A stretch of 64,000 nucleotides of DNA. Origin: Pseudomonas sp. MWU15-20650 (GTDB lineage: Bacteria > Pseudomonadota > Gammaproteobacteria > Pseudomonadales > Pseudomonadaceae). The position numbers and the translations under genes were made by a program. Position 1 is the first letter of the stretch. Every line of letters begins with the position of its first letter. Below are positions 9,286-19,053 of the stretch, one piece after another. The stretch spans positions 1 to 64,000 of the forward strand of contig NZ_JALJFG010000005.1 in assembly GCF_023242475.1 (NCBI RefSeq), read 5' to 3'. Under the pieces are notes generated by a model. That model saw only the letters and a program-made list of their open reading frames with translations. It made no database searches and had not been told where the DNA came from.

Positions 9286-9500
9286 GAGTAATCCTGTTTT
9301 AGTTAGGGCTTGGCCCAAAGGGATAATCTTGCCGGGCGTGAATGGCGCTTAGGGGAGCGCAATCCCGTCCGGTCCTGCTGCGTCTGGCGGGCACTCCACC
9401 GGCTCGCGCGGGCGGTAAAGCTGCGCAGTAGCTGGGTTAGGTGCCTTTTTCAAGACCTCAGCGGCCGGGCGTAAGCCTGGCGGAAAGGCCGGAGTATAAC
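9286..9500 (-). promoter_or_regulatory. Long GC-rich leader of rhlE2, probably structured RNA
   Basis: About 215 bp upstream of rhlE2 has no reading frame of interest. It contains several self-complementary stretches, for example GCCAGGCTTACGCCCGGC near the upstream end and AGCTACTGCGCAGCT in the middle. The base composition is that of a folded RNA rather than a simple promoter. Helicase genes are often controlled through their own leaders. I do not recognise it as any named RNA family. Confidence 0.45.
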
Positions 9501-9507
9501 AGAGCAA

Positions 9508-10311
9508 TCACGGCGCGCTGCTTTCCTGCTGCTCAACGGTGTGTTCGGAAGCTGTGATCGTGGTGGTTTGCGGGTGCCCCGCGCCATATTTGGCGCTCAA
9601 GGCCGCGTAGGCCGGCTCTTGCTTGAAGCGCCTGAGCTCGGCGGCAAAGCGTTGTACCAGCAGGTCCATGCCCGCGCCAGGGCGTACCGCCAGAAACTGC
9701 TGCTGGCGGCTGATCACGACCGATGCCTGGCTGACCTTGCCCTCCAGGCCCAGCTCCCTGATCACGTGTTGCCCCACACGGCGGTCAGTGACTACCAGGT
9801 CGATGCGCCCCAGCATGAGTTTGCCGAAGTTGGCCTCATGGCTGGGCGCGGGCTCACGGTTGAAGGCGTCGGACTGACTGAAGGCGTCGCCATAGAGATA
9901 GCCGGGTGAAATACCGACAGTCAGGCCGCGCAGGTCGTCCAGGGTGTGGGCGAGGTGTGGGCGTTCGTTGGCATAGAACAGCACGAACTCGACCTCCGAC
10001 AACGGCTCGCTGGGGTAGAGCAGCAGGGCGTCGCGGTCGTGGCTGTGGAAGATATCCAGTGCGCCATCGGCGTGGCCTTGGTCGAGCATCGCCAGGCAAC
10101 GCTTCCAGGGCAGGAGCTGCCATTGCACCTCCACTCCCAGGCGCTGGAACACGGCCATCGTGGCTTCATAATCCAGCCCGCGCAGGGTGCCGTTATCGTC
10201 ATAGACATAGGGCACCCAGGGCTCGGTGACAATGCGCAATTTCTCGCCATAAGCGGCCAGGCTCAGGCAAGTAAAAAGCGCAACGGTCAACAGCTTGAAA
10301 AGGACGGGCAT
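9508..10311 (-). CDS. Periplasmic solute-binding domain protein (SBP_bac_3)
   Basis: A 267-residue secreted protein with a signal peptide (MPVLFKLLTVALFTCLSLAAYG). A single SBP_bac_3-type fold starts KLRIVTEPWVPYVYDDNGTLRGLDYEA. The WKRCLAMLDQGHADGALD segment is typical of the short Pseudomonas relatives that lack an associated ABC transporter. It is similar in layout to the protein at 40885-41622. No permease is nearby, so ligand and partner are unknown. It lies upstream of rhlE2 on the same strand, beyond the rhlE2 leader. Confidence 0.8.
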   Translation of the reverse strand: MPVLFKLLTVALFTCLSLAAYGEKLRIVTEPWVPYVYDDNGTLRGLDYEATMAVFQRLGVEVQWQLLPWKRCLAMLDQGHADGALDIFHSHDRDALLLYPSEPLSEVEFVLFYANERPHLAHTLDDLRGLTVGISPGYLYGDAFSQSDAFNREPAPSHEANFGKLMLGRIDLVVTDRRVGQHVIRELGLEGKVSQASVVISRQQQFLAVRPGAGMDLLVQRFAAELRRFKQEPAYAALSAKYGAGHPQTTTITASEHTVEQQESSAP

Positions 10312-10374
10312 ACCCTGAGGTTACGATGCTCCTGCGATAAAGAGAAGCTCTGGCGCGCGCATTGGCAGGGGGAG

Positions 10375-11457
10375 TTACTTCGCGGGTACATCCATCAGAT
10401 GTGCATGGATTGCAGCGCGGCGCTCGCCGAGAATCAGGCGCACCACAGGGTTGGCGAACCAGTGTTCCAGCTGGTGGGCGTCAATCGGGTGTTTCTGGCG
10501 CTCTTCCTGATTTTGTCGAGCCTTGTCCCACCAAACCGGGCCGCATGCTTGGTCGAACTCGTTCTCGTGTTCGTAGCAGCCATAGAGGATTTCGCGGATG
10601 AACTGCTGCTGGTGCCTGGGCAGCAGCAGGGTGATCAGCTTGTACATCAGGCGTTGCAAGCGCGGCGGGCGTGGCAGGTGAGAGGAGACTTGGCGAGTGT
10701 CGGCCAGTGCCGGTGCGCTGGTGGGGGCGGCGGCATGCTTGGCGATCCACGCCTTGACCTTGGCCCGGAACAACTGCTTGCGGCTCCAGTAATGATGGAT
10801 CAGGTCCGGACATTCGCGCACGTTGACGGTGCGGTAGGCGGCGATGGACAGGCAGAACTCTTCCAGGGTGTACGCGCCCTGGGCGTGGGGGAACAGCTCA
10901 TCCATCAATTCGATCGAGCGATCAAGGATGTGCGCATCCTGTTGGGTCAGACCCATGACGCCGGAGTTGAGGGTCATCATGTCGTCGTCGGCCACGCCCA
11001 TATCCAGCAGGCGCTGGCGCAGGGCGGTGTACAGGATGCTTTCGTGATTGTCGCCGTATTTGGTGTAGAAGGCGTTGCACAGCAGCGTACCGGGCTGGAC
11101 GCGTTCGAACAGGGCCATGGGCGACTGGTGGAAAAACGTGTCGGTGTCGATCAGCAGCGCCACCGGGGACTCTTCCAGCACTTGGCGCAGTACCACGTGT
11201 TTGGTTCGGAAGTGATAGCCGTAGGGTTCACTCCAGCGTTTGCGGGTGGCCTCGTCCAATGGGCGTACGCGCACCGGCAACAGGCGATAAGGCTCGGGAT
11301 TGTCAGTGAATACCTGGATGTCCACGGCCGCGTCCGGGGTGTCCTGTAGGAACGCCAGTGCGCTGGCGATGCTGAATACGGCTTCCTGGTGGTAGGTCTG
11401 GGCACCGAAGACGAGGTAGACCAGCTGTGGGCGGGAAGTCGGGGGCACTGTATTCAT
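10375..11457 (-). CDS. Putative glycosyltransferase (GT-A-like, DXD motif)
   Basis: A 360-residue cytoplasmic protein without signal peptide or membrane segment. The N-terminal part (PQLVYLVFGAQTYHQEAVFSI) looks like a nucleotide-sugar binding fold. It is followed by ALLIDTDTFF at about residue 100, a DXD-type metal/nucleotide-sugar site, and LNSGVMGL further on, a pattern seen in GT-A transferases. The acceptor is unknown. The C-terminal part is helical and basic. Neighbours (a binding protein and metF) give no pathway clue. An enzyme of surface glycan synthesis is possible. Confidence 0.6.
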   Translation of the reverse strand: MNTVPPTSRPQLVYLVFGAQTYHQEAVFSIASALAFLQDTPDAAVDIQVFTDNPEPYRLLPVRVRPLDEATRKRWSEPYGYHFRTKHVVLRQVLEESPVALLIDTDTFFHQSPMALFERVQPGTLLCNAFYTKYGDNHESILYTALRQRLLDMGVADDDMMTLNSGVMGLTQQDAHILDRSIELMDELFPHAQGAYTLEEFCLSIAAYRTVNVRECPDLIHHYWSRKQLFRAKVKAWIAKHAAAPTSAPALADTRQVSSHLPRPPRLQRLMYKLITLLLPRHQQQFIREILYGCYEHENEFDQACGPVWWDKARQNQEERQKHPIDAHQLEHWFANPVVRLILGERRAAIHAHLMDVPAK

Positions 11458-11490
11458 GGACTGCGGGATTCCGTGGGTACGTAAAACGAC

Positions 11491-11518
11491 AAAGGCCCTC
11501 GTCTGAACGAGGGCCTTG
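11491..11518 (-). terminator. metF terminator hairpin
   Basis: A stem AAGGCCCTCGT/ACGAGGGCCTT with a 4-nt loop, just past the metF stop, followed on the minus strand by a short T-rich stretch. Confidence 0.8.
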
Positions 11519-11534
11519 GTACAACCGGCAAGCC

Positions 11535-12380
11535 TTAGCGTGGCAGCTTGAGGTTGTTCCAGATAGCAAGGCTGGGTTCAGCCTGGTTCAGGGTATAGAA
11601 GTGCAACCCTGGGGCGCCACCTTGCAATAATTGCTCACACATCTCGGTGATGACCTGCTCACCGAACGCCTGGATGCTTTTGACATCGTCGCCATAGGCT
11701 TCCAGTTGTTTGCGTACCCAGCGTGGGATCTCGGCGCCGCAGGCATCGGAGAAACGTGCCAGCTTGCTGTAATTGGTGATCGGCATGATGCCCGGCACGA
11801 TTGGAATGTTCACGCCCATCGCCTGTACGCGCTCGACGAAGTAGAAGTAGCTATCGGCGTTGAAGAAGTACTGGGTGATTGCGCTGTCGGCGCCAGCGTT
11901 GGCCTTGCGTACGAAGTTCTGCAAATCATCTTCGAAATTACGCGCCTGGGGGTGCATTTCCGGATAAGCGGCCACTTCGATATGGAAGTGATCGCCGCTT
12001 TCTTCGCGGATGAAGCTCACCAGGTCGTTGGCGTGGCGCAGCTCGCCGCTGGCCATGCCCATGCCGGACGGCAGGTCACCACGCAGGGCGACGATGCGCT
12101 TGATGCCGGCTTGTTTGTACTGGGTCAGCAGGCTGCGAAGGTCGGCCTTGCTGTCGCCCACGCACGACAAGTGCGGAGCGGCGGGAACTTTGACTTCGCT
12201 TTCCAGCTGCAGCACGGTGTTGATCGTGCGATCACGGGTCGAACCGCCGGCGCCGTAGGTGCAGGAGAAGAAGTCGGGATTATAGCTGGCCAACTGCTTG
12301 GCAGTGGCCATCAGTTTTTCATGCCCAGCATCGGTCTTGGTCGGGAAGAACTCGAAGCTGTAGCGACGGTCTTGGGACAT
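11535..12380 (-). CDS. metF: 5,10-methylenetetrahydrofolate reductase MetF
   Basis: A 281-residue FAD-dependent TIM-barrel enzyme that makes 5-methyl-THF for methionine synthesis. Family motifs include YSFEFFPTKTDAG at the N-terminus, FFSCTYGAGGSTRDRT, IVALRGDLPSGMG and VPGIMPITNYSKL. Two ATGs are possible, at 12386 and 12380. The second (MSQDRR) has the better spacing from the AAAGGG site, so I chose it. It lies directly downstream of ahcY on the same strand across a REP hairpin. The two enzymes serve the same methyl cycle. Confidence 0.96.
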   Translation of the reverse strand: MSQDRRYSFEFFPTKTDAGHEKLMATAKQLASYNPDFFSCTYGAGGSTRDRTINTVLQLESEVKVPAAPHLSCVGDSKADLRSLLTQYKQAGIKRIVALRGDLPSGMGMASGELRHANDLVSFIREESGDHFHIEVAAYPEMHPQARNFEDDLQNFVRKANAGADSAITQYFFNADSYFYFVERVQAMGVNIPIVPGIMPITNYSKLARFSDACGAEIPRWVRKQLEAYGDDVKSIQAFGEQVITEMCEQLLQGGAPGLHFYTLNQAEPSLAIWNNLKLPR

Positions 12381-12426
12381 GGTCATACCCTTTGAAACCC
12401 AGAATTGCGGAGTGTGTACACCGTCG

Positions 12427-12457
12427 ATGTGGGAGGGGGCTTGCTCCCTCCCACATT
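12427..12457. repeat. REP hairpin between ahcY and metF
   Basis: A near-perfect inverted repeat, ATGTGGGAGGGGGC/GCTCCCTCCCACAT. Confidence 0.85.
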
Positions 12458-12496
12458 AAAGCCCGTTCCCCCACAGGAGAGTGGGCAGCAGGTGTA

Positions 12497-14031
<1,535 letters not shown>

Positions 14032-14232
14032 CAGGTGGCGGGAGAACGGTATCAACTGAAGATGACCGTTTTGAAGCGGGGGCGATTATAGCCGTGTATG
14101 CGGTACTTCCCAAGCCTTTCTGTCGGCCATATGAAGATCGCTCATGGGGTTGATAGGCAATGGCTCATAGAGCTTGGGGCCGGGCTCTGCCATGATGTTT
14201 GCCATCATTGGCCAACACGCTTTGGAGTGACC

Positions 14233-14637
14233 ATGAACTTTCACACCCGCAAATGGGTAAAACCTGAAGACCTCAACCCCAATGGCACCCTGTTCGGCGG
14301 TAGCCTGCTGCGCTGGATCGACGAAGAGGCGGCCATCTATGCGATCGTCCAGCTGGGCAACCAGCGCGTGGTGACCAAGTACATCTCTGAAATCAACTTT
14401 GTCAGCGCCTCGCGCCAGGGTGACATCATCGAACTCGGCATCACTGCCACTGAGTTTGGCCGCACCTCCATCACCTTGACCTGTGAAGTGCGGAACAAGA
14501 TCACCCGTAAAAGCATCCTGACCGTGGAAAAGATGGTCTTCGTCAACCTCGGTGAAGACGGTTTGCCGGCCCCTCACGGCCGTACCGAAATCAAATACGT
14601 GAAGGACCAGTTCCAGGAAGATGGCAGCAACGAATAA
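14233..14637 (+). CDS. Acyl-CoA thioesterase (YciA-like hotdog fold)
   Basis: A 134-residue hotdog-fold thioesterase. The NPNGTLFGGSLLRWIDEEAA segment is the substrate-binding and catalytic loop of the YciA/acot family, and VSASRQGDIIELG is the following strand. The start at 14233 (MNFHTRKWVKPEDL) is the family N-terminus; the frame upstream to 14098 lacks similarity and overlaps the ahcY promoter side. It hydrolyses acyl-CoA esters, possibly of medium chain length. It is divergent from ahcY, and the ExoU-like gene begins 97 bp downstream. Confidence 0.9.
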   Translation: MNFHTRKWVKPEDLNPNGTLFGGSLLRWIDEEAAIYAIVQLGNQRVVTKYISEINFVSASRQGDIIELGITATEFGRTSITLTCEVRNKITRKSILTVEKMVFVNLGEDGLPAPHGRTEIKYVKDQFQEDGSNE

Positions 14638-14733
14638 ACCCGTGCGGGAATGATTGTTAACCAAATCGTTCCGGCGGGATCTTATTTGGGCTCTCTCCTC
14701 ACTCAAGGGTTACACCCCGGAGAGAGATCACAG

Positions 14734-16728
14734 ATGGAACTGAAAAAACCTGCGTTGTTTGTTCCGACTTCGTTGTCTCAAGGCAACACAAATGACGTCG
14801 TTGGCAGTGGCCAGGCAGCGGCGTTGAGTACCGCCTTGGCGCCGGTTACCCCGGGTCTCTTGGCCTCTGGACCCCAGCCGCAAGGTGTGGCGACCACGCT
14901 GGTGGAGGGTGCAGGCGATCGCAAGCTGAGCCTTGCCCGCTATAGCAATGGCGTCGTGGACGTCGGGTTATCACGGCCGCCGGTTACCCAGCTTGTCCTC
15001 AGTGGCGGCGGGGGCAAAGGTGTTGCTTACCCCGGCGCGATCCAGGCGCTTGAAGATAAAAATGCATTAAAGGATATTCGGGTTATCTCCGGTTCTTCCG
15101 CAGGGGCGCTCTCTGCTGCAGTGCTGGCCAGCGGCATGGAGGCCAAGGCGTTCGACAACCTCTTGGATGGCCTTGCGCTGCCGGAACTGCTGAACAGCCA
15201 GAATGCCGTGCTGCAGTGGGTGCAGAACGTCAGTTCGTCGCTGGGTAAGGTCGCCGGCCACTTGCCTGGCCAGGTGGGTGCTTTGTCACCATTGCTGTTC
15301 ACCCTGTTACCGCGGCTCCAATCCCAGGCTGAGCCTCTTGAGCAACGGGTGCGCGACGAGTCACGCAAGGCGCTGCTTGCCCGGATTGCCGACACATCCA
15401 GAGAGACCCGGCCCGCCGAGGTGATGGCCATTGCCGATAAGCTCAGCGCGGGAGCGGCGGCGACCTTTGCGGACTTGGAGGTCTTGAGCCGGCATATCCC
15501 GCACATCAAACAACTCAACATCACAGCCACCGCGATGTTTGCCGGCAGGCCACAGCTTGTGGTTTTCAATGCCAGTTCGACCCCCGACATGGACATTGCC
15601 CGTGCCGCGCGTATTTCAGGTTCGCTGCCGGTGGTGTTCCAGGTACCAACGGAGCAGGGGCATCCCTTTCAGGTAAGTGGCGAGCAAACGTCTTTCCAGG
15701 ATGGCGGGCTGCTGCTCAATACCCCTGTGAGCGACGTTTATCAGCGCAGGTTTCCCACCCATGCGCTGGCTGGCATCGAACAGCTGGTGCTGATGTTTGA
15801 TGAAGAGCAGCCCGCAGCCGTGCGTGGTGGTGTGGAGACCGCACTGACGGATGGGTTTCTTGGCATGGAGAGAACGGCCAATAATGAGTTGATGTTGGCC
15901 AGGCTCAAGGCGTTCAAGGACCAGACAGTGGTCCTGCCATTGAAAACGCGGATGGGCGACTTCAGTGGCCTGCTCAGCGGAACGGTTAACTTCAACCTGT
16001 CGAACGACGTAAAAAACCACCTGCAGCACCTTTCTCGCGTGGCGGTGACGAACCATCTGGAAGCGCGCGCCGAGGTGCGTGAGCATCATGCATTCGATTC
16101 GATTGAGGCCGCCGTTCTGGCCATGGACGATGACATGCTTGCCGCTGCAAGAGCCGCGCTTGAGAAGGTCGGTGAGGCGGGCGACGTGCTGCGCTTTCGT
16201 CGGGAAGCCCAGCACGGGCTGGCAGCACTGGACAAGGCGATAGCCTCAGCCAATACCGGCAGCACACTCGCGATGACGCCTGAGCTGGCCTCGGCATTGC
16301 GTAACCTGGACAGGCTCGCCAGCCGCCCGGAGCATGTTGAGTGGCTGGGCGTTCGACTCAACGAGGCCAACAGGCCCAATTTCCAGCAACTGTTGCAAGC
16401 GTCCCACCAGGCCCCTTCAAGAGTCATGCTCAGTGCCATTGCTGAAATGCAGAAACGCGACGTCGCCGTGATCGCTGACAACTTCACCCGCGAAGTGCTT
16501 TACCCAGCACTGTTCCGTCCAGGGCAGCCGGACTCCAATGTCGCCCTGTTGCGGCGGGTGGAACATAACCTGGCCCGGGCAACCACCCCGCTCCAGATTA
16601 ACCAGGCCCTGGATGACCTCATCGACCACTACGTCGCGCGGAACAAACCCTGGGCTCGGCCAGCGGGTTCCACAACGATCGACAATGCCAAGGCTTGGCG
16701 TTTGCCGGCTTCGTTGCCTGGGCAGTGA
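14734..16728 (+). CDS. exoU-like: ExoU-like patatin-type phospholipase A2 effector
   Basis: A 664-residue protein similar over its whole length to the type III cytotoxin ExoU of P. aeruginosa (687 residues). The patatin domain has the oxyanion motif GGGGKG at residues 91-96, GSSAG at 120-124 with nucleophile Ser122, and DGG at 323-325 with Asp323. These match ExoU Ser142 and Asp344. C-terminal motifs LFRPGQPDSNVALLRR, INQALDDLIDHY and a final DNAKAWR also match, so the membrane-binding and ubiquitin-activation region is kept. The first 60 residues are disordered with no Sec signal, as for type III substrates. The start at 14734 has a GGAGAGAG site. No SpcU-like chaperone, ExsA-type box or secretion gene is visible nearby. 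Confidence 0.93.
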   Translation: MELKKPALFVPTSLSQGNTNDVVGSGQAAALSTALAPVTPGLLASGPQPQGVATTLVEGAGDRKLSLARYSNGVVDVGLSRPPVTQLVLSGGGGKGVAYPGAIQALEDKNALKDIRVISGSSAGALSAAVLASGMEAKAFDNLLDGLALPELLNSQNAVLQWVQNVSSSLGKVAGHLPGQVGALSPLLFTLLPRLQSQAEPLEQRVRDESRKALLARIADTSRETRPAEVMAIADKLSAGAAATFADLEVLSRHIPHIKQLNITATAMFAGRPQLVVFNASSTPDMDIARAARISGSLPVVFQVPTEQGHPFQVSGEQTSFQDGGLLLNTPVSDVYQRRFPTHALAGIEQLVLMFDEEQPAAVRGGVETALTDGFLGMERTANNELMLARLKAFKDQTVVLPLKTRMGDFSGLLSGTVNFNLSNDVKNHLQHLSRVAVTNHLEARAEVREHHAFDSIEAAVLAMDDDMLAAARAALEKVGEAGDVLRFRREAQHGLAALDKAIASANTGSTLAMTPELASALRNLDRLASRPEHVEWLGVRLNEANRPNFQQLLQASHQAPSRVMLSAIAEMQKRDVAVIADNFTREVLYPALFRPGQPDSNVALLRRVEHNLARATTPLQINQALDDLIDHYVARNKPWARPAGSTTIDNAKAWRLPASLPGQ

Positions 16729-16784
16729 ACAGCCCCGAGCCCTGCGTTTCATCGCTACAGGCGCCCCCAGGACTGAGGAATACC

Positions 16785-16883
16785 ATGGCCACTCAAACAG
16801 ACGGCAAGACCCCTGGCCTGTCGCAGGAAGAGCAGCAGGATGTGGATAAAAACCGGCCGTCCCGCGCAATGCCAGTCGGTTAA
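16785..16883 (+). CDS. Small hypothetical protein downstream of the ExoU-like gene
   Basis: A possible 32-residue polar peptide (MATQTDGKTPGLSQEEQQDV and on) starting 56 bp after the phospholipase gene, with a well-placed GAGGAA site. It is far too short to be the SpcU chaperone. Composition (K, Q, D, S, P) suggests a soluble, unstructured peptide. It could be a real small gene or chance. Confidence 0.35.
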   Translation: MATQTDGKTPGLSQEEQQDVDKNRPSRAMPVG

Positions 16884-17148
16884 GCGCTAGAACGAGCAAC
16901 CGCTCGCCACAGTGATCGTGTGTCTTCGTAACTGACTGGCATTGGGCCCACCCTGGCGGGCAATTCATCGGCGGCAGCTTTATCTTTGCACTGATCAACC
17001 ATGCGCAGATTCGCAGTGAAGGTAGCGTGCCTGGCAAGGCTGCTGACTCGCGTCATCCTCCGCGGGTCAGCAAGGAGCGATAAGCGGATTCGTCATAAAT
17101 GGATGGCACAGTCGCTATGCGGTTTCCATTCATGAAAGAAGGATCTTT

Positions 17149-19011
17149 ATGCGCATTTCCCCTTGTTTGCTGGCGCGTCAGTTGTGCGTGCTGGCTGTGG
17201 CTGTTGGCGTGTGCGGTATGGCACAGGCCAAGGATGACGCGGCGGATCGCGCCGTGACCATCGAGAAAGACACGCAAACGTATGTGGTCAACGCCGACGG
17301 CAGTTATGTGCTGGAAGCCGATAAGGTCGTGCGGATCAACGAAGAGCGCGCCATCAAGTTCAGTGCGCAGCGGGCGGTCAGTTACAACCGTTCCCTGGAC
17401 ACGCTGGAGATCGTCGAGGCGTTCACCCAGAAGCCCGATGGGCGCAAGGTGATGGTCAATGCGGACCGGATCAGGGAGCAACAGGAGCGTGCCTCGGCCG
17501 ATGCCCCGATGTTTCAGAATTCGCGGGTCAAAGTGGTGATTTTTCCCGAGGTGGCGGTAGGCGATCGCCTGAGCCTGCGTTACCAGCGGATACGCAAGAC
17601 CGCATTGTTCCCGGGGGAGTTTATGGACTTCTCCACCGCCAGCGTGAACCCGACCGAGCGGTACAGCCTGACCTATGACTTACCGGCCGACAAACCCTTG
17701 TATGCCGAGGCGCGTGGGTTTGCGGCATCGACACCGGCTGCTGCACCCGGCCGCAAGGTGTATCGCTGGGATTATGTGCCGGCGGATAAAACCCGACCTG
17801 AACAAAGTGCGGTGGCCTACACCGACTATGGTCAAATCCTCGCCGTATCGACGTTTGCAGACTACAAAGCCATGGCCAAGGCTTACCAGGTACGTGCCAC
17901 GGTGCAGGTCACCCCCCAGATCACCCAATTGGCGCAGAAGCTGACCGCCGACCTGCCAACACCCAGGGCCAAGGCCCTGGCACTGAGTGACTGGGTACGC
18001 AAGAACATCCGCTATGTGGCCGTGTATATCGATGCCGGTGGTGTGGTGCCGCACCCGGCGCAGTCGGTGCTGGAAAATCGCTACGGCGATTGCAAGGACC
18101 ATGTGGCTCTGTTGGAGGCCCTGCTCAAGGCCGTCGATATCGAAAGCTCGCCGGCGTTGATCAACTTGGGCAATGCCTACACCTTGCCTGTCGCGGCGGC
18201 GCTACGAGTGATCAACCATGTGATCACCTATGTGCCCAGCCTGGATCTGTACCTGGACTCCACCGCCAGCGCTATTGCGCCGGGCTACCTGCCACCTCAA
18301 GACCTGGACAAGCCGGTGCTGCTGACTCGTACCGGCGAGTTGGCGCGCACCCCGGCGACCCAGCCTGGCAAGCTGTCCAGTGAGCTGGTGTTCAAGATCG
18401 ATGACAAAGGCGCCGCAGACTTTACCCAAATCTCACACGCCGAAGGGTGGCGTACGGAAGCGATGCGGGGTGCGATCAGGTCGCTTCAACCGATGGAGCG
18501 TGAACAGATCATCCAGAAAACCCTGCGCAGCTATGGGCAAACGGGGGGCGGTACGCTGCAAACAGATGCGTTGGAGGGGGATGCGCTTATCTTCAAGAGC
18601 ACGCTGGCCGGGCGTACGGAAAATCTCGTCAACCTGCCAGGGCCGATGGGTGTGCAGGCGCTCAGCCGGCTGGGGAGCAACATCGCCCTGGATGTGCAGG
18701 CGCTGGCGGCGGAAAAGGTCCGGGCGCAGGGTTTCACCTGTTTTGCCAATGAAAATGTCGAAACGGCCCGTTTCGAGTTTCCCGCGTCGGTGAATATCTT
18801 GGCGGTTCCGAAGACGGTCTCGCTCAAAGGCGCGGACGTTACCTACGAGGCTCGCTATGAACAGGACGGGCATACCGTGCTGGTTTCCCGCACGCTCACG
18901 TTCAGCCACCCCACCGCGGTGTGCAGCCCTGACTGGTTCAAGGCGAATCAGCCGATGATCGAGGCCATGTTCAATGACCTGAAAGGTCAGATCATCGTGC
19001 AGGCTATTTAG
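17149..19011 (+). CDS. DUF3857 / transglutaminase-like periplasmic protein
   Basis: A 620-residue exported protein. A signal peptide (to MAQA) precedes a DUF3857 domain over about residues 30-220. A transglutaminase-like core around residues 260-370 contains NRYGDCKDHVALLEALL, with the candidate catalytic cysteine in GDCKD. The C-terminal third is a beta-rich domain. Such proteins occur widely in Pseudomonas and Bacteroidetes; the function is not established. It is monocistronic, ending at a strong hairpin shared with the convergent antiporter gene. Confidence 0.85.
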   Translation: MRISPCLLARQLCVLAVAVGVCGMAQAKDDAADRAVTIEKDTQTYVVNADGSYVLEADKVVRINEERAIKFSAQRAVSYNRSLDTLEIVEAFTQKPDGRKVMVNADRIREQQERASADAPMFQNSRVKVVIFPEVAVGDRLSLRYQRIRKTALFPGEFMDFSTASVNPTERYSLTYDLPADKPLYAEARGFAASTPAAAPGRKVYRWDYVPADKTRPEQSAVAYTDYGQILAVSTFADYKAMAKAYQVRATVQVTPQITQLAQKLTADLPTPRAKALALSDWVRKNIRYVAVYIDAGGVVPHPAQSVLENRYGDCKDHVALLEALLKAVDIESSPALINLGNAYTLPVAAALRVINHVITYVPSLDLYLDSTASAIAPGYLPPQDLDKPVLLTRTGELARTPATQPGKLSSELVFKIDDKGAADFTQISHAEGWRTEAMRGAIRSLQPMEREQIIQKTLRSYGQTGGGTLQTDALEGDALIFKSTLAGRTENLVNLPGPMGVQALSRLGSNIALDVQALAAEKVRAQGFTCFANENVETARFEFPASVNILAVPKTVSLKGADVTYEARYEQDGHTVLVSRTLTFSHPTAVCSPDWFKANQPMIEAMFNDLKGQIIVQAI

Positions 19012-19020
19012 CGACAAGCG

Positions 19021-19047
19021 CCGGCGGCGAAGTGAACTCGCCGCCGG
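19021..19047. terminator. Hairpin between convergent genes
   Basis: A perfect 10-bp stem CCGGCGGCGA/TCGCCGCCGG with a 7-nt loop, 9 bp after the DUF3857 gene and 6 bp before the stop of the antiporter. There is no strong T run, so it may protect or pause rather than terminate. Confidence 0.55.
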
Positions 19048-19053
19048 TTGCCG

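Noticed and set aside
9300..9500. Possible 4.5S, RNase P or other standard RNA in the rhlE2 leader
   Set aside because: The signature sequences of these RNAs are not present on either strand. I kept it only as an unassigned structured leader.
14640..14733. ExsA- or HrpL-type promoter before the ExoU-like gene
   Set aside because: No GGAACC-N16-CCAC pattern and no A-rich ExsA box could be found.
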